64,000 bases of DNA, from assembly GCA_029959285.1 (NCBI GenBank), contig JASCOE010000001.1, forward strand, positions 310,001-374,000, written 5' to 3'. The notes below the pieces were generated by a model. It was given only the letters and a program-made list of their open reading frames with translations. It ran no database searches and was not told the DNA's origin. Both the position numbers and the translations under genes were made by a program. How positions within the stretch are numbered: position 1 is the stretch's first letter; the number at the start of each line of letters is the position of its first letter. Below, piece by piece: positions 43,589 to 54,523 of the stretch. This DNA comes from Flavobacteriaceae bacterium PS02337 (GTDB taxonomy: Bacteria > Bacteroidota > Bacteroidia > Flavobacteriales > Flavobacteriaceae).

Positions 43589-44081
43589 ATCCTTGATTTT
43601 TAATAATTTCTTTTAATTTTTCTTTTGCTCTATTTAATTTCACTCTAGCATTTCCTTCAGAAATTCCGAGATTATCTCCTATTTCTTTATGCGAAAATCC
43701 CTCCAATTGATAGAAAATAATTGCTTTATCTATTTTATCCAGTTTTTGAACGGCTTTATAAAAATGCTCAAGCTGACTTTCCTTGATATAAGAATCGCCT
43801 TCTTCTTCTTTGATATTTTCTGAAGCAATTTCATATTTATCAACCTTTCGCTTTTCTTTCTTTAAGAAGACAATTGCAGTATTGACGGCAACTCTGTACA
43901 TCCAAGTCGAAAACTGACTTTCATTTCGGAAAGAATCATACGATTTCCAGAGCTGACAAACAATCTCTTGAAACAAATCTTGCTGATCATCAGGATTATC
44001 CATATACATTTTAGAAACTTTATACAAAATTCCTTTATGGCTTTCCATCCGATTCAAAAACTCTTGTTCTTTCTCTTTCAA
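43578..44081 (-). CDS. ECF-type RNA polymerase sigma factor
   Basis: A 167-aa sigma-70 family protein with region 2 (DNPDDQQDLFQEIVCQLWKS and the QFSTWMYRVAVNTAI -10 recognition helix) and region 4 (DKAIIFYQLEGFSHKEIGDN, GISEGNARVKLNRAKEKL). It lacks regions 1 and 3 and so is extracytoplasmic-function type. It is the second gene of a three-gene operon, 7 nt after the TraB-like gene and overlapping the membrane-protein gene. Confidence 0.92.
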   Translation of the reverse strand: MKEKEQEFLNRMESHKGILYKVSKMYMDNPDDQQDLFQEIVCQLWKSYDSFRNESQFSTWMYRVAVNTAIVFLKKEKRKVDKYEIASENIKEEEGDSYIKESQLEHFYKAVQKLDKIDKAIIFYQLEGFSHKEIGDNLGISEGNARVKLNRAKEKLKEIIKNQGYGF

Positions 44082-44088
44082 AACAGAT

Positions 44089-44952
44089 TTAGTTCATTAC
44101 AGGTTTTACCGTATATCCTTCTTTTCTCAACAAATTTATAACACCATATTCACCACCCAAATGCGCTGCTCCAACTGCAAAGAAAATACTGTTTTCCTTC
44201 ATTAATTCTGGCATAACTTTTACCCAGTTCAAATTTCTATTATCCAAAATTTGCTTCTTAATTTTTTCACTTGTAAATTTTTCATTTGTAGCTAGCGCAT
44301 ACATACTATCAATATTTTCAGTTTTATAGGCTTTTACAAGTTTTATCGTTTCTTCTGTTGTTGATTCTCCTAAAAGCTGTAAAATTTCATCTGTTGAATA
44401 GGCATTTTCAAGAATATCAAATTGAGCTTTAACAGTTTCGAGACCAGCTACAGAAATGTTTTTGTTTTTTGCCATAGTTGAAAATTCCATTTCGTAAAAC
44501 TTTAGGTCAGTGCAACCAAAACTTTTCATAGAAATTAAACTCAAAACGGTCAGCATATTAAAACTATCAACTTGCTGTACCGACATTCCCGTTGTATTTT
44601 TTAAAATCAAGTCTAATTTTGCCAATTGTTCAGGGCTTAACTTTTTACTTAATGGTTCTTTTCCCATTGCCAATTGTTGCATTTGCCCCATTTCTGCGGG
44701 ATCAGTAAAATTGATTTCTAAATATAATTTATCTGATGCGTCAAATGCTTTTTTGGTTTTTTCAGTTAAAAAATAATCTGGAGAGCAAATCATATGAATT
44801 GTTCCATATAAATAGGAAGGTTTCTTTATGCCCTTTCCAGAAACTTCCCATAAAAGAGAATTTTCTAATTTTGGCGATTTTGTTTGTCCTGTAAGATTAG
44901 AAACGAAAAAGAATGTAAATAAAACTGCAATTGATTGAAATATTGTTTTCAT
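44089..44952 (-). CDS. TraB/GumN family protein
   Basis: A 287-aa exported protein with a signal peptide (1-22) and the TraB/GumN signature: SYLYGTIHMICSPDYF near the start and FFAVGAAHLGGEYGVINLLR near the end, with conserved GTIH and GAAHL His residues. The fold is related to Tiki metalloproteases, but bacterial function is largely undefined. It is first in the operon with the sigma factor and its membrane partner, which suggests an envelope-stress circuit (inference). Confidence 0.85.
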   Translation of the reverse strand: MKTIFQSIAVLFTFFFVSNLTGQTKSPKLENSLLWEVSGKGIKKPSYLYGTIHMICSPDYFLTEKTKKAFDASDKLYLEINFTDPAEMGQMQQLAMGKEPLSKKLSPEQLAKLDLILKNTTGMSVQQVDSFNMLTVLSLISMKSFGCTDLKFYEMEFSTMAKNKNISVAGLETVKAQFDILENAYSTDEILQLLGESTTEETIKLVKAYKTENIDSMYALATNEKFTSEKIKKQILDNRNLNWVKVMPELMKENSIFFAVGAAHLGGEYGVINLLRKEGYTVKPVMN

Positions 44953-45098
44953 AATTAATTTGGTTTATTTGATTACGACTCGTAAGTAATAAAAAGATTA
45001 AAACGTTACAAAAATTTTTAAAGTTTTTCTAAAAGCCAGTATTCACGGCCTTTAAATGAAATAAATTTTAAACGAAATGTTGCTGATCACTATTAAAA

Positions 45099-46235
45099 TT
45101 AGAAAATAAAATCTCTAACTAATTCTAAAACCTGATTAATTTCTTCCTGCGAATTATAACTGTGAATACAAAAACGAATGCGCTCCTGATTTTCTGGAAC
45201 TTGTGGAGAAAAAACAGCTTGAACGTCAAATCCTTTATCTTGAAGATTTTGAGCCAACTGTTTTACATTTTGATTTCCCGGAACAATAGCCGAATGTATA
45301 GCAGATTTACTATGAACAAACATCGGTTTTAATCCCAATAGATTTTTCTGCTGATTGAAAAACACAATATTTTGTCGAAGTTTCTCAATACTTTCTTTTT
45401 CAATTTCTAATTGATGATAGGCCGTCAAAATTGTCGCAACAGCATGAGGCGCTAAAGCTGTAGTGTAAATAAAACTATTTGCAAAATTGATCAGGTATTC
45501 TTTAAGTTCGATACTTCCTAAAATTGCTGCGCCTTGACAACCTAACCCTTTTCCGAAAGTAATAATGCGTGCGAAACTTTTATCATGCAATTCCAAAAGT
45601 TGGGCAAGACCTTCTCCTTTTTCTCCAAAAACCCCTAAAGCATGTGCTTCATCAACAATTAAGTAACAATTATATTTTTCTGAAAGTTGAATTAATTCTT
45701 CCAAATTTGGACTATCACCATCCATAGAAAAAACAGATTCAACTACAATGTAAATTATTTTGTTTGGAAATTTAAGAATCTGAAGTTCTAAATCTTCAAA
45801 ATCATTATGAATAAATGGATGCGAAATGGCAGCAGATAAAGAAATTCCGTCTTGTATAGAACCAATACACAATTCATCATATAGAATAACATCATTTTCC
45901 TGCGGTACAGCGCTAAAAAAACCAATATTAGCATCGTAACCCGAATTGAAAATTAAAGTAGCTTCTACATCATGAAATGCAGCTATGGCACTTTCTGTAA
46001 TTTGAAAAAGGGAATGATTTCCAGAAATTAATCTTGATCCAGTTGCACCATTCTGAAAAATTTCATTTTCTACTAAATAAGAATGTGAATGCTTAAAAAT
46101 CATCTCCGATTTAGAAAACCCGATATAATCATTTGAAGAAAAATCCACAAGATTATTAAATACTGGAAGTTTCTGAAACAAATTATTTTGCTTTTGATTT
46201 TCTAGCTTTTGAATCAGATTTTCTGGTAGTTTCAT
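45099..46235 (-). CDS. bioF: 8-amino-7-oxononanoate synthase-like aminotransferase (BioF/KBL family)
   Basis: A 378-aa PLP enzyme of the alpha-oxoamine synthase family. It has the GATGSRLISGNHSLFQITE substrate loop, DEAHALGVFG (195-204) and the PLP Lys229 (FGKGLGCQG). BioF joins pimeloyl thioester with L-alanine to start the biotin ring; the closely related KBL/SPT enzymes use other acyl-CoAs. No other bio gene is next to it, so the substrate is not proven. I use the ATG at 46235 because the frame upstream (to 46358) reads through the promoter box. Confidence 0.75.
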   Translation of the reverse strand: MKLPENLIQKLENQKQNNLFQKLPVFNNLVDFSSNDYIGFSKSEMIFKHSHSYLVENEIFQNGATGSRLISGNHSLFQITESAIAAFHDVEATLIFNSGYDANIGFFSAVPQENDVILYDELCIGSIQDGISLSAAISHPFIHNDFEDLELQILKFPNKIIYIVVESVFSMDGDSPNLEELIQLSEKYNCYLIVDEAHALGVFGEKGEGLAQLLELHDKSFARIITFGKGLGCQGAAILGSIELKEYLINFANSFIYTTALAPHAVATILTAYHQLEIEKESIEKLRQNIVFFNQQKNLLGLKPMFVHSKSAIHSAIVPGNQNVKQLAQNLQDKGFDVQAVFSPQVPENQERIRFCIHSYNSQEEINQVLELVRDFIF

Positions 46236-46240
46236 AAAAT

Positions 46241-46248
46241 CAAAGTTA
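46241..46248 (-). promoter_or_regulatory. -7 box (TAACTTTG) abutting the bioF-like ATG
   Basis: A perfect TAnnTTTG box ends 5 nt before the ATG at 46235, so transcription should start at or next to the start codon (leaderless or nearly so). Confidence 0.45.
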
Positions 46249-46431
46249 GAAAAAATAACAGAATTAAGGATGTCAATTGCCGAAAACACAAATGTTGATT
46301 TTTTATTTATTGAAATTGAACCACAAGTCTTCACAACTGAAACACATAAAAAAAACATTGTTTAAAATTGTTTTTTTATTGTTTATCGATAATTTTTATA
46401 TATTTACATCTGAATCAAAAATATATTTATT

Positions 46432-47307
46432 ATGAACTCAACCAAACATTTTGCCTCTTTTTTATATTTTACTATATCATTTATATTGATTGTTTCTGTC
46501 TTTTATTATATTGTTGGCATATCAGCAATATTTTTCGGCACCGATGGACAATACATTAATAAGATCGGCAACACTACTTCAATAATTGGAAATAAAAATT
46601 CAGAAGGATCTTTAGTCCCTGTTGCATTAACACTGCAAATTCCAGATTCCATCAATATAGACAAATCATACTTCGGTATGTCTTCACACAATACATATCC
46701 AGCAGTACAAAATCAATTTTTGAAAGAAAACAAAAAAGTAAAGGCGATAAACGTATATAGCGTTGGTTTGATGCAAGAAAACGAAAGCGCTATCATAACT
46801 GATGAAAATGGAAACTATACAAACCCAAAACCTAGTTTATTCAAATTTATTAAATATGTACATCAGGGCGATTCTCAATATTTAAAAATTAAAACTACAG
46901 ATACTTGGACCAACTTTGTACTGCTACTAAGAGGTCATCTTAATTCTCTTTTTTACATTTTGGAAATGTTTTTTCTAGCATTAATCTTAAAAGAATTGGC
47001 GAAAGAAATTTATTTTTCGAAAATCATTTCTAAGTATATTTCCAGACTAGGCTATCTCCTTCTTTTTTCACAATTGATTCCGCTACTTTATGCCTTTTTC
47101 GATTTAAAATTATTTGGAATTGTAATGATAAGTCCTCAAATCTTAGCATCTTTACAAAGTACTTATTTCGAAAATATTTCTGTTTCATTTAATCCTACTA
47201 TCGATGTGAACCTTTACATCATTTTATTAGGCAGCATATTGGTATTGCTAACTAAATTAATAGAAAGAGGAAGAACACTAGAAGAAGAAAGCGAATTAAC
47301 AATATAA
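46432..47307 (+). CDS. DUF2975 membrane protein
   Basis: A 291-aa membrane protein with four transmembrane helices: one near the N-terminus (about 11-34), a 130-residue extracytosolic domain, then three helices (about 168-190, 202-225 and 258-280). The layout and the HTH gene 2 nt downstream are typical of the DUF2975/YozG-like pair, in which the small HTH protein is cotranscribed. The function is unknown; a membrane-linked regulator is an inference. A possible weak -7 box (TATATTTA) lies just upstream. Confidence 0.75.
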   Translation: MNSTKHFASFLYFTISFILIVSVFYYIVGISAIFFGTDGQYINKIGNTTSIIGNKNSEGSLVPVALTLQIPDSINIDKSYFGMSSHNTYPAVQNQFLKENKKVKAINVYSVGLMQENESAIITDENGNYTNPKPSLFKFIKYVHQGDSQYLKIKTTDTWTNFVLLLRGHLNSLFYILEMFFLALILKELAKEIYFSKIISKYISRLGYLLLFSQLIPLLYAFFDLKLFGIVMISPQILASLQSTYFENISVSFNPTIDVNLYIILLGSILVLLTKLIERGRTLEEESELTI

Positions 47308-47309
47308 TT

Positions 47310-47519
47310 ATGCCAATCATTGTAAATCTTGATGTAATGCTTGCCAAAAGAAAAATGCGTCTGAATGAATTAGCAGAGCGAATTGGCATAACAACAGCAA
47401 ATCTTTCTATTTTGAAAACCGGAAAAGCGAAGGCTATACGGTTTTCAACTTTAGAACTTATCTGTGATGTTTTAGAATGTCAGCCAGGAGATATTATGGA
47501 GTTTATTAAGAAAGAATAA
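47310..47519 (+). CDS. Small YozG-like helix-turn-helix regulator
   Basis: A 69-aa Cro/C1-type HTH protein. The recognition region is NELAERIGITTANLSILKTG (19-38), and it ends with CDVLECQPGDIMEFI, the hallmark of the YozG/HTH_26 group. It starts 2 nt after the DUF2975 stop, so it is cotranscribed and probably works with that membrane protein. Confidence 0.88.
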   Translation: MPIIVNLDVMLAKRKMRLNELAERIGITTANLSILKTGKAKAIRFSTLELICDVLECQPGDIMEFIKKE

Positions 47520-47580
47520 TCTTTGTTAGTGCGAAGATTAACCACAAATTTTCAGAGGAAAACAAAATATCATTAAATAA

Positions 47581-47606
47581 AAAAGCCAGACAATAGTCTG
47601 GCTTTT
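47581..47606. terminator. Bidirectional terminator between HTH gene and atpC
   Basis: An 11-bp perfect stem (47581-47591 with 47596-47606), loop AATA, with T-rich flanks in both directions. Confidence 0.9.
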
Positions 47607-47625
47607 AATTTATTCTCAAATTGTC

Positions 47626-47907
47626 TTAGTCAACTAAAACAATTATTTGATTATTCTTCATTTCGATTGTTCCTGACTTAATCTCTAAAGTGTAAGTTTG
47701 GTCATTAACTCTCGAAAATTTATCCGCTGCCTCTTTAGAAAAATTAAAGCTTGGAGCTACAATTTTAATTGTTCCTTCTTCAAGAATAGAAACAATTGGC
47801 GCGTGATGATTTAAAATCTGAAAGCTTCCATCAACTCCTGGTAAAGTAACCGAAGTAACTTCTCCTGAAAATAATTTAGCTTCTGGTGATACTATTTCTA
47901 AAATCAT
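47626..47907 (-). CDS. atpC: ATP synthase F1 epsilon subunit
   Basis: A 93-aa protein forming the beta-sandwich of the central stalk (MILEIVSPEAKLFSGEVTSV, PGVDGSFQILNHHAP, about residues 1-40). It lacks the C-terminal two-helix hairpin of the usual 130-140-aa subunit, as in many Bacteroidota, so the epsilon-type inhibition of ATP hydrolysis should be absent. It follows atpD on the same strand, separated by 80 bp with a 13-bp inverted repeat. Confidence 0.93.
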   Translation of the reverse strand: MILEIVSPEAKLFSGEVTSVTLPGVDGSFQILNHHAPIVSILEEGTIKIVAPSFNFSKEAADKFSRVNDQTYTLEIKSGTIEMKNNQIIVLVD

Positions 47908-47930
47908 ATTTTTTTGAGTTATGATATAAG

Positions 47931-47975
47931 TTATGAGTTATAAGTGAGCAGAAACTCATAATTTATAACTCATAA
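47931..47975. repeat. Inverted repeat between atpD and atpC
   Basis: Perfect 13-bp arms TTATGAGTTATAA (47931-47943) and TTATAACTCATAA (47963-47975) with a 19-nt spacer, within AT-rich related words. There is no T-run; it may alter mRNA processing or be a REP-like unit. Confidence 0.7.
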
Positions 47976-47987
47976 TTCATAATTATA

Positions 47988-49502
<1,515 letters not shown>

Positions 49503-49560
49503 TTATGTATTTATTAAATAGCTATTTAGGTTTATCGAAAATACCTCTTTTTTCAGAGCG

Positions 49561-49590
49561 CAAAGATAATTTTTTAAAATATAAAATCAA
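49561..49590 (-). promoter_or_regulatory. atpDC promoter
   Basis: TTG (49590-49588), 19 nt and TATCTTTG (49568-49561) on the minus strand match the Bacteroidota promoter well. The predicted leader before atpD is about 57 nt. Confidence 0.7.
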
Positions 49591-49680
49591 TTTTTTTTTC
49601 ATAAAAAATAGCATGATTTTGTTTGATTCATAAAACTGATCCAAAAAATAACCAAAACATTCATTTTTTAGTTAAAAGAA

Positions 49681-49712
49681 AAAAGCCGCTACATTCTAAA
49701 AATGAGCAGCTT
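49681..49712 (-). terminator. Terminator of the GDSL lipoprotein gene
   Basis: An imperfect stem (AAAGC-GCT paired with AGC-GCTTT around an 11-nt loop) is followed by T6 on the minus strand. Confidence 0.65.
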
Positions 49713-49735
49713 TCTCAGTCAAAAAAATAGTATCA

Positions 49736-51301
49736 CTATAATGCTTTAGGATATAAAATTGGATAATTACCCACATTTACTCCTTTTAAATTAGAACCAT
49801 ATTTTGCATTAATTGCTTCAATAAATTTATTTGCAATAAAGGCATATCCTCTTGGCGAAGGATGAATTCCGTCTAAAGAAAACGTACCGCCTGTAACAAA
49901 TGTAGACTTCATAGTATAATTATCTGCCACTACTCCTGTTTTATCAATTTCCTGCATTATTGCATTTGCATCAACAAAAGCTAAACCTTTAGATTCCGCC
50001 AGTGCTTTAATTGTAACATTGAATGCATTTGTCGCTGTTTGCAGTTCTGCGATTTCAGTTGGAATTAAAACGTGTTTATCTTGCAAAGGAAATGTTATAC
50101 CGAATTTATCTAATGGCGCTGGAGGCGCAATTCCCAAACCTGAATTAGCAGCCGTTGGAGCAGTAGCTATTGCAGTCTGTGTTGTTAAAAGCACTAAATC
50201 TGTTGCCGTTGCCTGACGCGCCTGTCCAAAAATAGCACCGTAAAAAGCCGCAGTTTGCGCACCAAGTGTTGGCGTAAAAGCTGCCGTTAGTTGTGCCGAA
50301 AGATTAGTAAGCGACTCATCTTTTATCAATAACGGGTTTGCCGCTGTTGTAGATAATAAATTAATTCTAGCTCCAGCTCCAAAAGCCGTTAACGCTTGTT
50401 TTAACGGACCATAAAGCTGTGCATTTAATGCATTAATTGTAGCTGTTCCTACCGCTTCATTACCACCTCCAAGAACTTTAGCTGTTAAAGGATTGTATGG
50501 AACTGTTTTAAAAAATGGAATTGAAGTCACATAAGGAATATTAGCCACAACTCCTTTTGCTCCCGCAGAAGTTAAAGTTGTAATTAATGCCGCATAAGTG
50601 CCATCAAAACCAACTCCAGCAGCTCCTGAAGCAGGCGTAATAGGATTTGTACCATCACCACCTGTTGTTGCATAACCTAAAACATCATTATTTCCTATCC
50701 AAAGAGAAAAGAAAGTAGGCGTCTGGCTCATTGCATAAGCTAAAACCGAAGTATTTCCGTTAGGAGCAAAACGCACATAATACGGATTTGCTGTACCGTT
50801 TGCCAAACCTGCTGCAGAACCATATGTTGGCGACAACAAGTGAAAACTTTTTGCACCAGGAACACCAGTATTATTATAAGGACCAGCAGCCGCAACCGCA
50901 GGATTCGTAACTTCTGTCGTTGATGTTCCGCTAACCGCAACTGGTGCAGATCCATTAAAATATAATCTTGGACCAAAAGCAGGATTTACTTGTCCTCCAA
51001 AAAGGAGACCTCCAACATTATCATTCATAAAAGGAATCTTAAAGGCTCCTCCTCCAACAAGTTTAAATTGTTGTGCCATTACATTGGTATACGCGCCTTC
51101 TTGTCCTTTTATAAAAAGAGCTCCATCACTAAAACCTGAAGTTAGGGAATTTCCTAGAGCAACATATTTAGAAAAATCTGCAGTTCCAGCAGTCAAAGGC
51201 TTACCATCAGAAGAATCTATAACGGCTGCCACTTCATCATCGCTATTACAAGCCATAAAGGTTAACGAAACCAATAAAAGCCACTTGAAATTTTTTATCA
51301 T
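49736..51301 (-). CDS. SGNH/GDSL hydrolase lipoprotein
   Basis: A 521-aa predicted lipoprotein (lipobox LTFMAC, Cys18). Block I is VALGNSLTSGFSDG (Ser nucleophile in GNSLTSG), block III WIGNNDVLG (Asn), block V DGIHPSPRGYAF (Asp and His). These hydrolases cleave esters such as lipids or acylated sugars; a long Ala/Thr-rich insert separates blocks. The next gene on the same strand upstream is a TonB-dependent receptor, so substrate hydrolysis and uptake may be linked (inference). Confidence 0.85.
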   Translation of the reverse strand: MIKNFKWLLLVSLTFMACNSDDEVAAVIDSSDGKPLTAGTADFSKYVALGNSLTSGFSDGALFIKGQEGAYTNVMAQQFKLVGGGAFKIPFMNDNVGGLLFGGQVNPAFGPRLYFNGSAPVAVSGTSTTEVTNPAVAAAGPYNNTGVPGAKSFHLLSPTYGSAAGLANGTANPYYVRFAPNGNTSVLAYAMSQTPTFFSLWIGNNDVLGYATTGGDGTNPITPASGAAGVGFDGTYAALITTLTSAGAKGVVANIPYVTSIPFFKTVPYNPLTAKVLGGGNEAVGTATINALNAQLYGPLKQALTAFGAGARINLLSTTAANPLLIKDESLTNLSAQLTAAFTPTLGAQTAAFYGAIFGQARQATATDLVLLTTQTAIATAPTAANSGLGIAPPAPLDKFGITFPLQDKHVLIPTEIAELQTATNAFNVTIKALAESKGLAFVDANAIMQEIDKTGVVADNYTMKSTFVTGGTFSLDGIHPSPRGYAFIANKFIEAINAKYGSNLKGVNVGNYPILYPKAL

Positions 51302-51385
51302 AATTTAAATATTTTAAAATTATCTGTTTCCAAATCAAATATTCAGAAACATAAATAATGAATTTTACATTGAGTTAATTATCAA

Positions 51386-54214
51386 TTATGGGTTAATTGT
51401 CCAAGAAGCAAAATATTGCTGTCCGATTAATCCAGCTCCAATTACTTGATAGTATTCTTTACCACCAATATTTGCAGCTCCTAATTTTACAACCGATTTT
51501 AATTTTGGAATTCCATAGTTAATCTGAGCATCTATTACTGTTGCAGATTTTATTGTACCGTCAGCAAAACTAGATTGCCACTGGTATTCGCTATTCCATC
51601 TTCCGCTAACATTAAATCCGAAATTTTTGAATAATTTTTCATTTCCAAGAGATACTTTAACTCTATGTTTTGGAGTATTAAAACCAGCCTCAAAACTTGG
51701 GTCTTTCTCTTGATCAAAATCAAATTGAGCATAATTATAGTTTACTCCTAATTCGAAATCTGAAATTACTTTTCTAGAAAGTCCAAGCCCAAATCCGAAT
51801 GAGTGAATTTCTACATCTGAATTTGTATATAATTGATAAACACGATATTCTCCATTTTGAATTGCTCGTATAGATTGAACTCCCGGATCTGTAGTTCCTG
51901 CAGCAATATTTGGATTATCTTGAGCTGTTCCGTAGAAAGGAGCAATTACATTTAAGTTCCCAATGAAGTTGTTATAGATATTATAATAACCATTAACATC
52001 AACAGATAAACCATCAAAAACAGAACGATATCCTAATTCAAAAGCTTTTACTTCTTCAGGTTTCACATAATTTGCTCTTGATTTTTTCAACAATGCAGCC
52101 GCAGCAACAGGATTACTTCCCGCCAAGGCAGAGAACGCATTTACAGAACTTGCTATATATGAATTGCCATAAGCATCAAGACCGCTCATGTTTTTTGTTG
52201 GACCACCATTATAAAGCTGTCCTTCTGGACTAAGAGTAAAAGTTTCATTAAATCTCGTCAAGTTGTCTGGTGCAGAACCTAACAATACTGCACTTCCAAC
52301 GTTGAATCCGATATATTGATCTTGAGTTGAAGGATTTCTAAATCCAGTTTGGAAAGATCCTCTAAAGTTGTGATTTCTCTTTTCTCCACCTGAATACACT
52401 AAAGATAAACGTGGTGAAAAATTCCCGTCGAAGTTTTTAGATTTATCATAACGTAGAGATCCTGTAAATTTCAATCTATCATCTAAGAATTTCTTCATCA
52501 ATTGTGCATAAGCTCCATATTCATTATAATTAATTGGACCGTCAGCATCAGTGTAAATTCTTCCATGAGAATTTAATTCATATAATCTAAAAGAACCTCC
52601 TACCTGAATTTCAGCAAATTTTATTTGATCTTTAAAATTATAATTAGCATCTGAATGATAAATTCTAGAATTATCAACCAATTTCGAACCCGAAAGAACA
52701 CTTTCGTCAGCTATAACTTGATTGAATGCATTTTTAAATTCAGGTGTTCCTGGTAAAAAACGACCTGTATCAGCTGTAGCTCTACCAGCTGCATGAGCTT
52801 GTTCTGGAGTCATACCCGCTAAACTTCCTTGAATGTAAGCACCTGCATATTGACCAAACCAAGTGTTATCGTCTTTCCATTTTCTATTTACATTAATACC
52901 TGTAAAAACCATATCATAAGATTGACCTCCACGTTCATTAGTTGTATATCCTCTAACAAAGAAATTTTTCCCTTTTAATTCTAATTTATGCTGTTGCATA
53001 AAAAAGTTATTCAAATAATATCTGTTTGCTCCTTGGTAAACTGCATTACCAGTACCAAATTTACTTTGCCAGATAATTTCCAATCTTTCATCTCCAAAAG
53101 GTCTTCCATGTAAAGAAAAATCAATTTTTGTATTTGCCGCTTTATTATCTGTCAAATCAATTTCGTTGTATCCTGTTCTACTAACAACTGTACTTGGAAG
53201 AATATTAGAGGCTCCAGCAGGAATTAATCCCATTGCTTCTAATTTTTGCCCAACTCCTTTTATATTTGTAGAAGCCTCATCACCATAAACATTTATTCCG
53301 TCATAACCAGGATTTGTTCTATCTACTCCAGATCTTGTTTTATCATCGTAGTTTGTTGCATACCAGTCTGTAGCCTGCATATAAGTAAAGTTCGCTTTAG
53401 CCGCAAAATATTTATTGAAAGCATGCGCGAAACGAACACCAAAATCATAGTAACTATTTGTTCCTGCTGCTTCCTGAGAAGTTGCTCCATATTTAAAATA
53501 AGTAGAAATTCCCTGATTCGTAAACGGACTTTTACTTGTCATAAATAAAATACCGTTAAATGCGTTTGCCCCATACAATGCAGAAGATGCACCCGGAAGA
53601 AGTTCTACGCTCTGAACGTCAATTTCAGAAACCCCAATCAAATTTCCTAAAACGAAGTTCAATAATGGAGAAGAGTTGTCCATACCATCTACCAATTGCA
53701 TAAAACGAGTATTTGCAACAGTCGCAAAACCTCTAGTGTTAATTGACTTAAATGACATACTACTTGTATTCATCTGAACTTCTTTCATGTTTTCTAAACC
53801 ATCATAAAAAGAAGGAGATGCCGTTTTTTTAATATCCTGAATACCCATTCTTTCAATGGTCACAGGAGACTCAAGCACTCTCTCAGGAGTTCTAGAAGCC
53901 GATACTACAATTTCGTCCAATTTAGTTTCTTCATCTACTAATGCCACAATTATTTTTTGATTTGGAGTAGTGACATTAACTGTCTTAGATCCAAATCCAA
54001 CTGCAGAAACCTTTATAGAAAAAGGCAGTTTAGAACTGGTTGTCAATTTAAATGATCCATCGAAATCAGTGGATGCACCACTACTTTCGCCGACAACAAC
54101 AACATTAGCACCAGGAATAGATTGTTTGTTACCATCTGTAACCGAACCTGTTATTGTAGTTTGCGCAAAAGACATTCCGCTGAACAATAACATAATTAGC
54201 AAGTAGACTCTCAT
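51386..54214 (-). CDS. TonB-dependent outer membrane receptor with carboxypeptidase-like N-terminal domain
   Basis: A 942-aa outer membrane protein. The signal peptide (1-18, LLFSGMSFAQ) is followed by a carboxypeptidase-regulatory-like domain (TTITGSVTDGNKQSIPGANV), a TonB plug (DEIVVSASRTPERVLESPVT, FMQLVDGMDNSSP) and a 22-strand-type barrel. It lacks the STN domain and no SusD partner is nearby; instead a GDSL lipoprotein gene follows 84 bp downstream. I use the ATG at 54214; the frame stays open to 54256, but the extra 14 residues precede the signal peptide. Confidence 0.88.
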   Translation of the reverse strand: MRVYLLIMLLFSGMSFAQTTITGSVTDGNKQSIPGANVVVVGESSGASTDFDGSFKLTTSSKLPFSIKVSAVGFGSKTVNVTTPNQKIIVALVDEETKLDEIVVSASRTPERVLESPVTIERMGIQDIKKTASPSFYDGLENMKEVQMNTSSMSFKSINTRGFATVANTRFMQLVDGMDNSSPLLNFVLGNLIGVSEIDVQSVELLPGASSALYGANAFNGILFMTSKSPFTNQGISTYFKYGATSQEAAGTNSYYDFGVRFAHAFNKYFAAKANFTYMQATDWYATNYDDKTRSGVDRTNPGYDGINVYGDEASTNIKGVGQKLEAMGLIPAGASNILPSTVVSRTGYNEIDLTDNKAANTKIDFSLHGRPFGDERLEIIWQSKFGTGNAVYQGANRYYLNNFFMQQHKLELKGKNFFVRGYTTNERGGQSYDMVFTGINVNRKWKDDNTWFGQYAGAYIQGSLAGMTPEQAHAAGRATADTGRFLPGTPEFKNAFNQVIADESVLSGSKLVDNSRIYHSDANYNFKDQIKFAEIQVGGSFRLYELNSHGRIYTDADGPINYNEYGAYAQLMKKFLDDRLKFTGSLRYDKSKNFDGNFSPRLSLVYSGGEKRNHNFRGSFQTGFRNPSTQDQYIGFNVGSAVLLGSAPDNLTRFNETFTLSPEGQLYNGGPTKNMSGLDAYGNSYIASSVNAFSALAGSNPVAAAALLKKSRANYVKPEEVKAFELGYRSVFDGLSVDVNGYYNIYNNFIGNLNVIAPFYGTAQDNPNIAAGTTDPGVQSIRAIQNGEYRVYQLYTNSDVEIHSFGFGLGLSRKVISDFELGVNYNYAQFDFDQEKDPSFEAGFNTPKHRVKVSLGNEKLFKNFGFNVSGRWNSEYQWQSSFADGTIKSATVIDAQINYGIPKLKSVVKLGAANIGGKEYYQVIGAGLIGQQYFASWTINP

Positions 54215-54523
54215 TTGGGTTAGTTTTTCGTTAGTATATATAGCCAAAATACACAAATATTTTAATATACATAAAAAAACGTTAAATAAAATTAGAATTT
54301 GTTACTATTTTTTACAATATTTTAACTATTTCTTAATTCAATTTATTAGAATAAAACCAAAGAAAACCAAACAATAAATCAATATACTATGCATACATAT
54401 AAATTTTTATCAAAAAATTGAAAAATTCATAAAAATACATATCCTCAAAAAAATTATTGACAAATAAAAAAAGCGAGACCTAAATCTCGCTTTTTTAACA
54501 TATTTGTATTTTAAAAATAAAAT
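54215..54523. other. Intergenic region between TonB receptor and glmS
   Basis: These 309 AT-rich bp contain the glmS terminator and the receptor promoter region. I see no gene or other structure. Confidence 0.5.
54467..54496 (-). terminator. Terminator of glmS
   Basis: A 12-bp perfect stem (54467-54478 with 54485-54496), 6-nt loop, with T-run on the minus strand. Confidence 0.88.

Noticed and set aside
46271-46280. TTGACA-like -35 hexamer on the minus strand before the bioF-like gene
   Set aside because: Its distance to the TAACTTTG box is about 25 nt, too long, and Bacteroidota primary sigma does not use TTGACA-type sites.
46368-46559. 63-codon plus-strand frame starting before the DUF2975 gene
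   Set aside because: It is the same DNA in another frame; the DUF2975 frame has clear domain support and the paired HTH gene.
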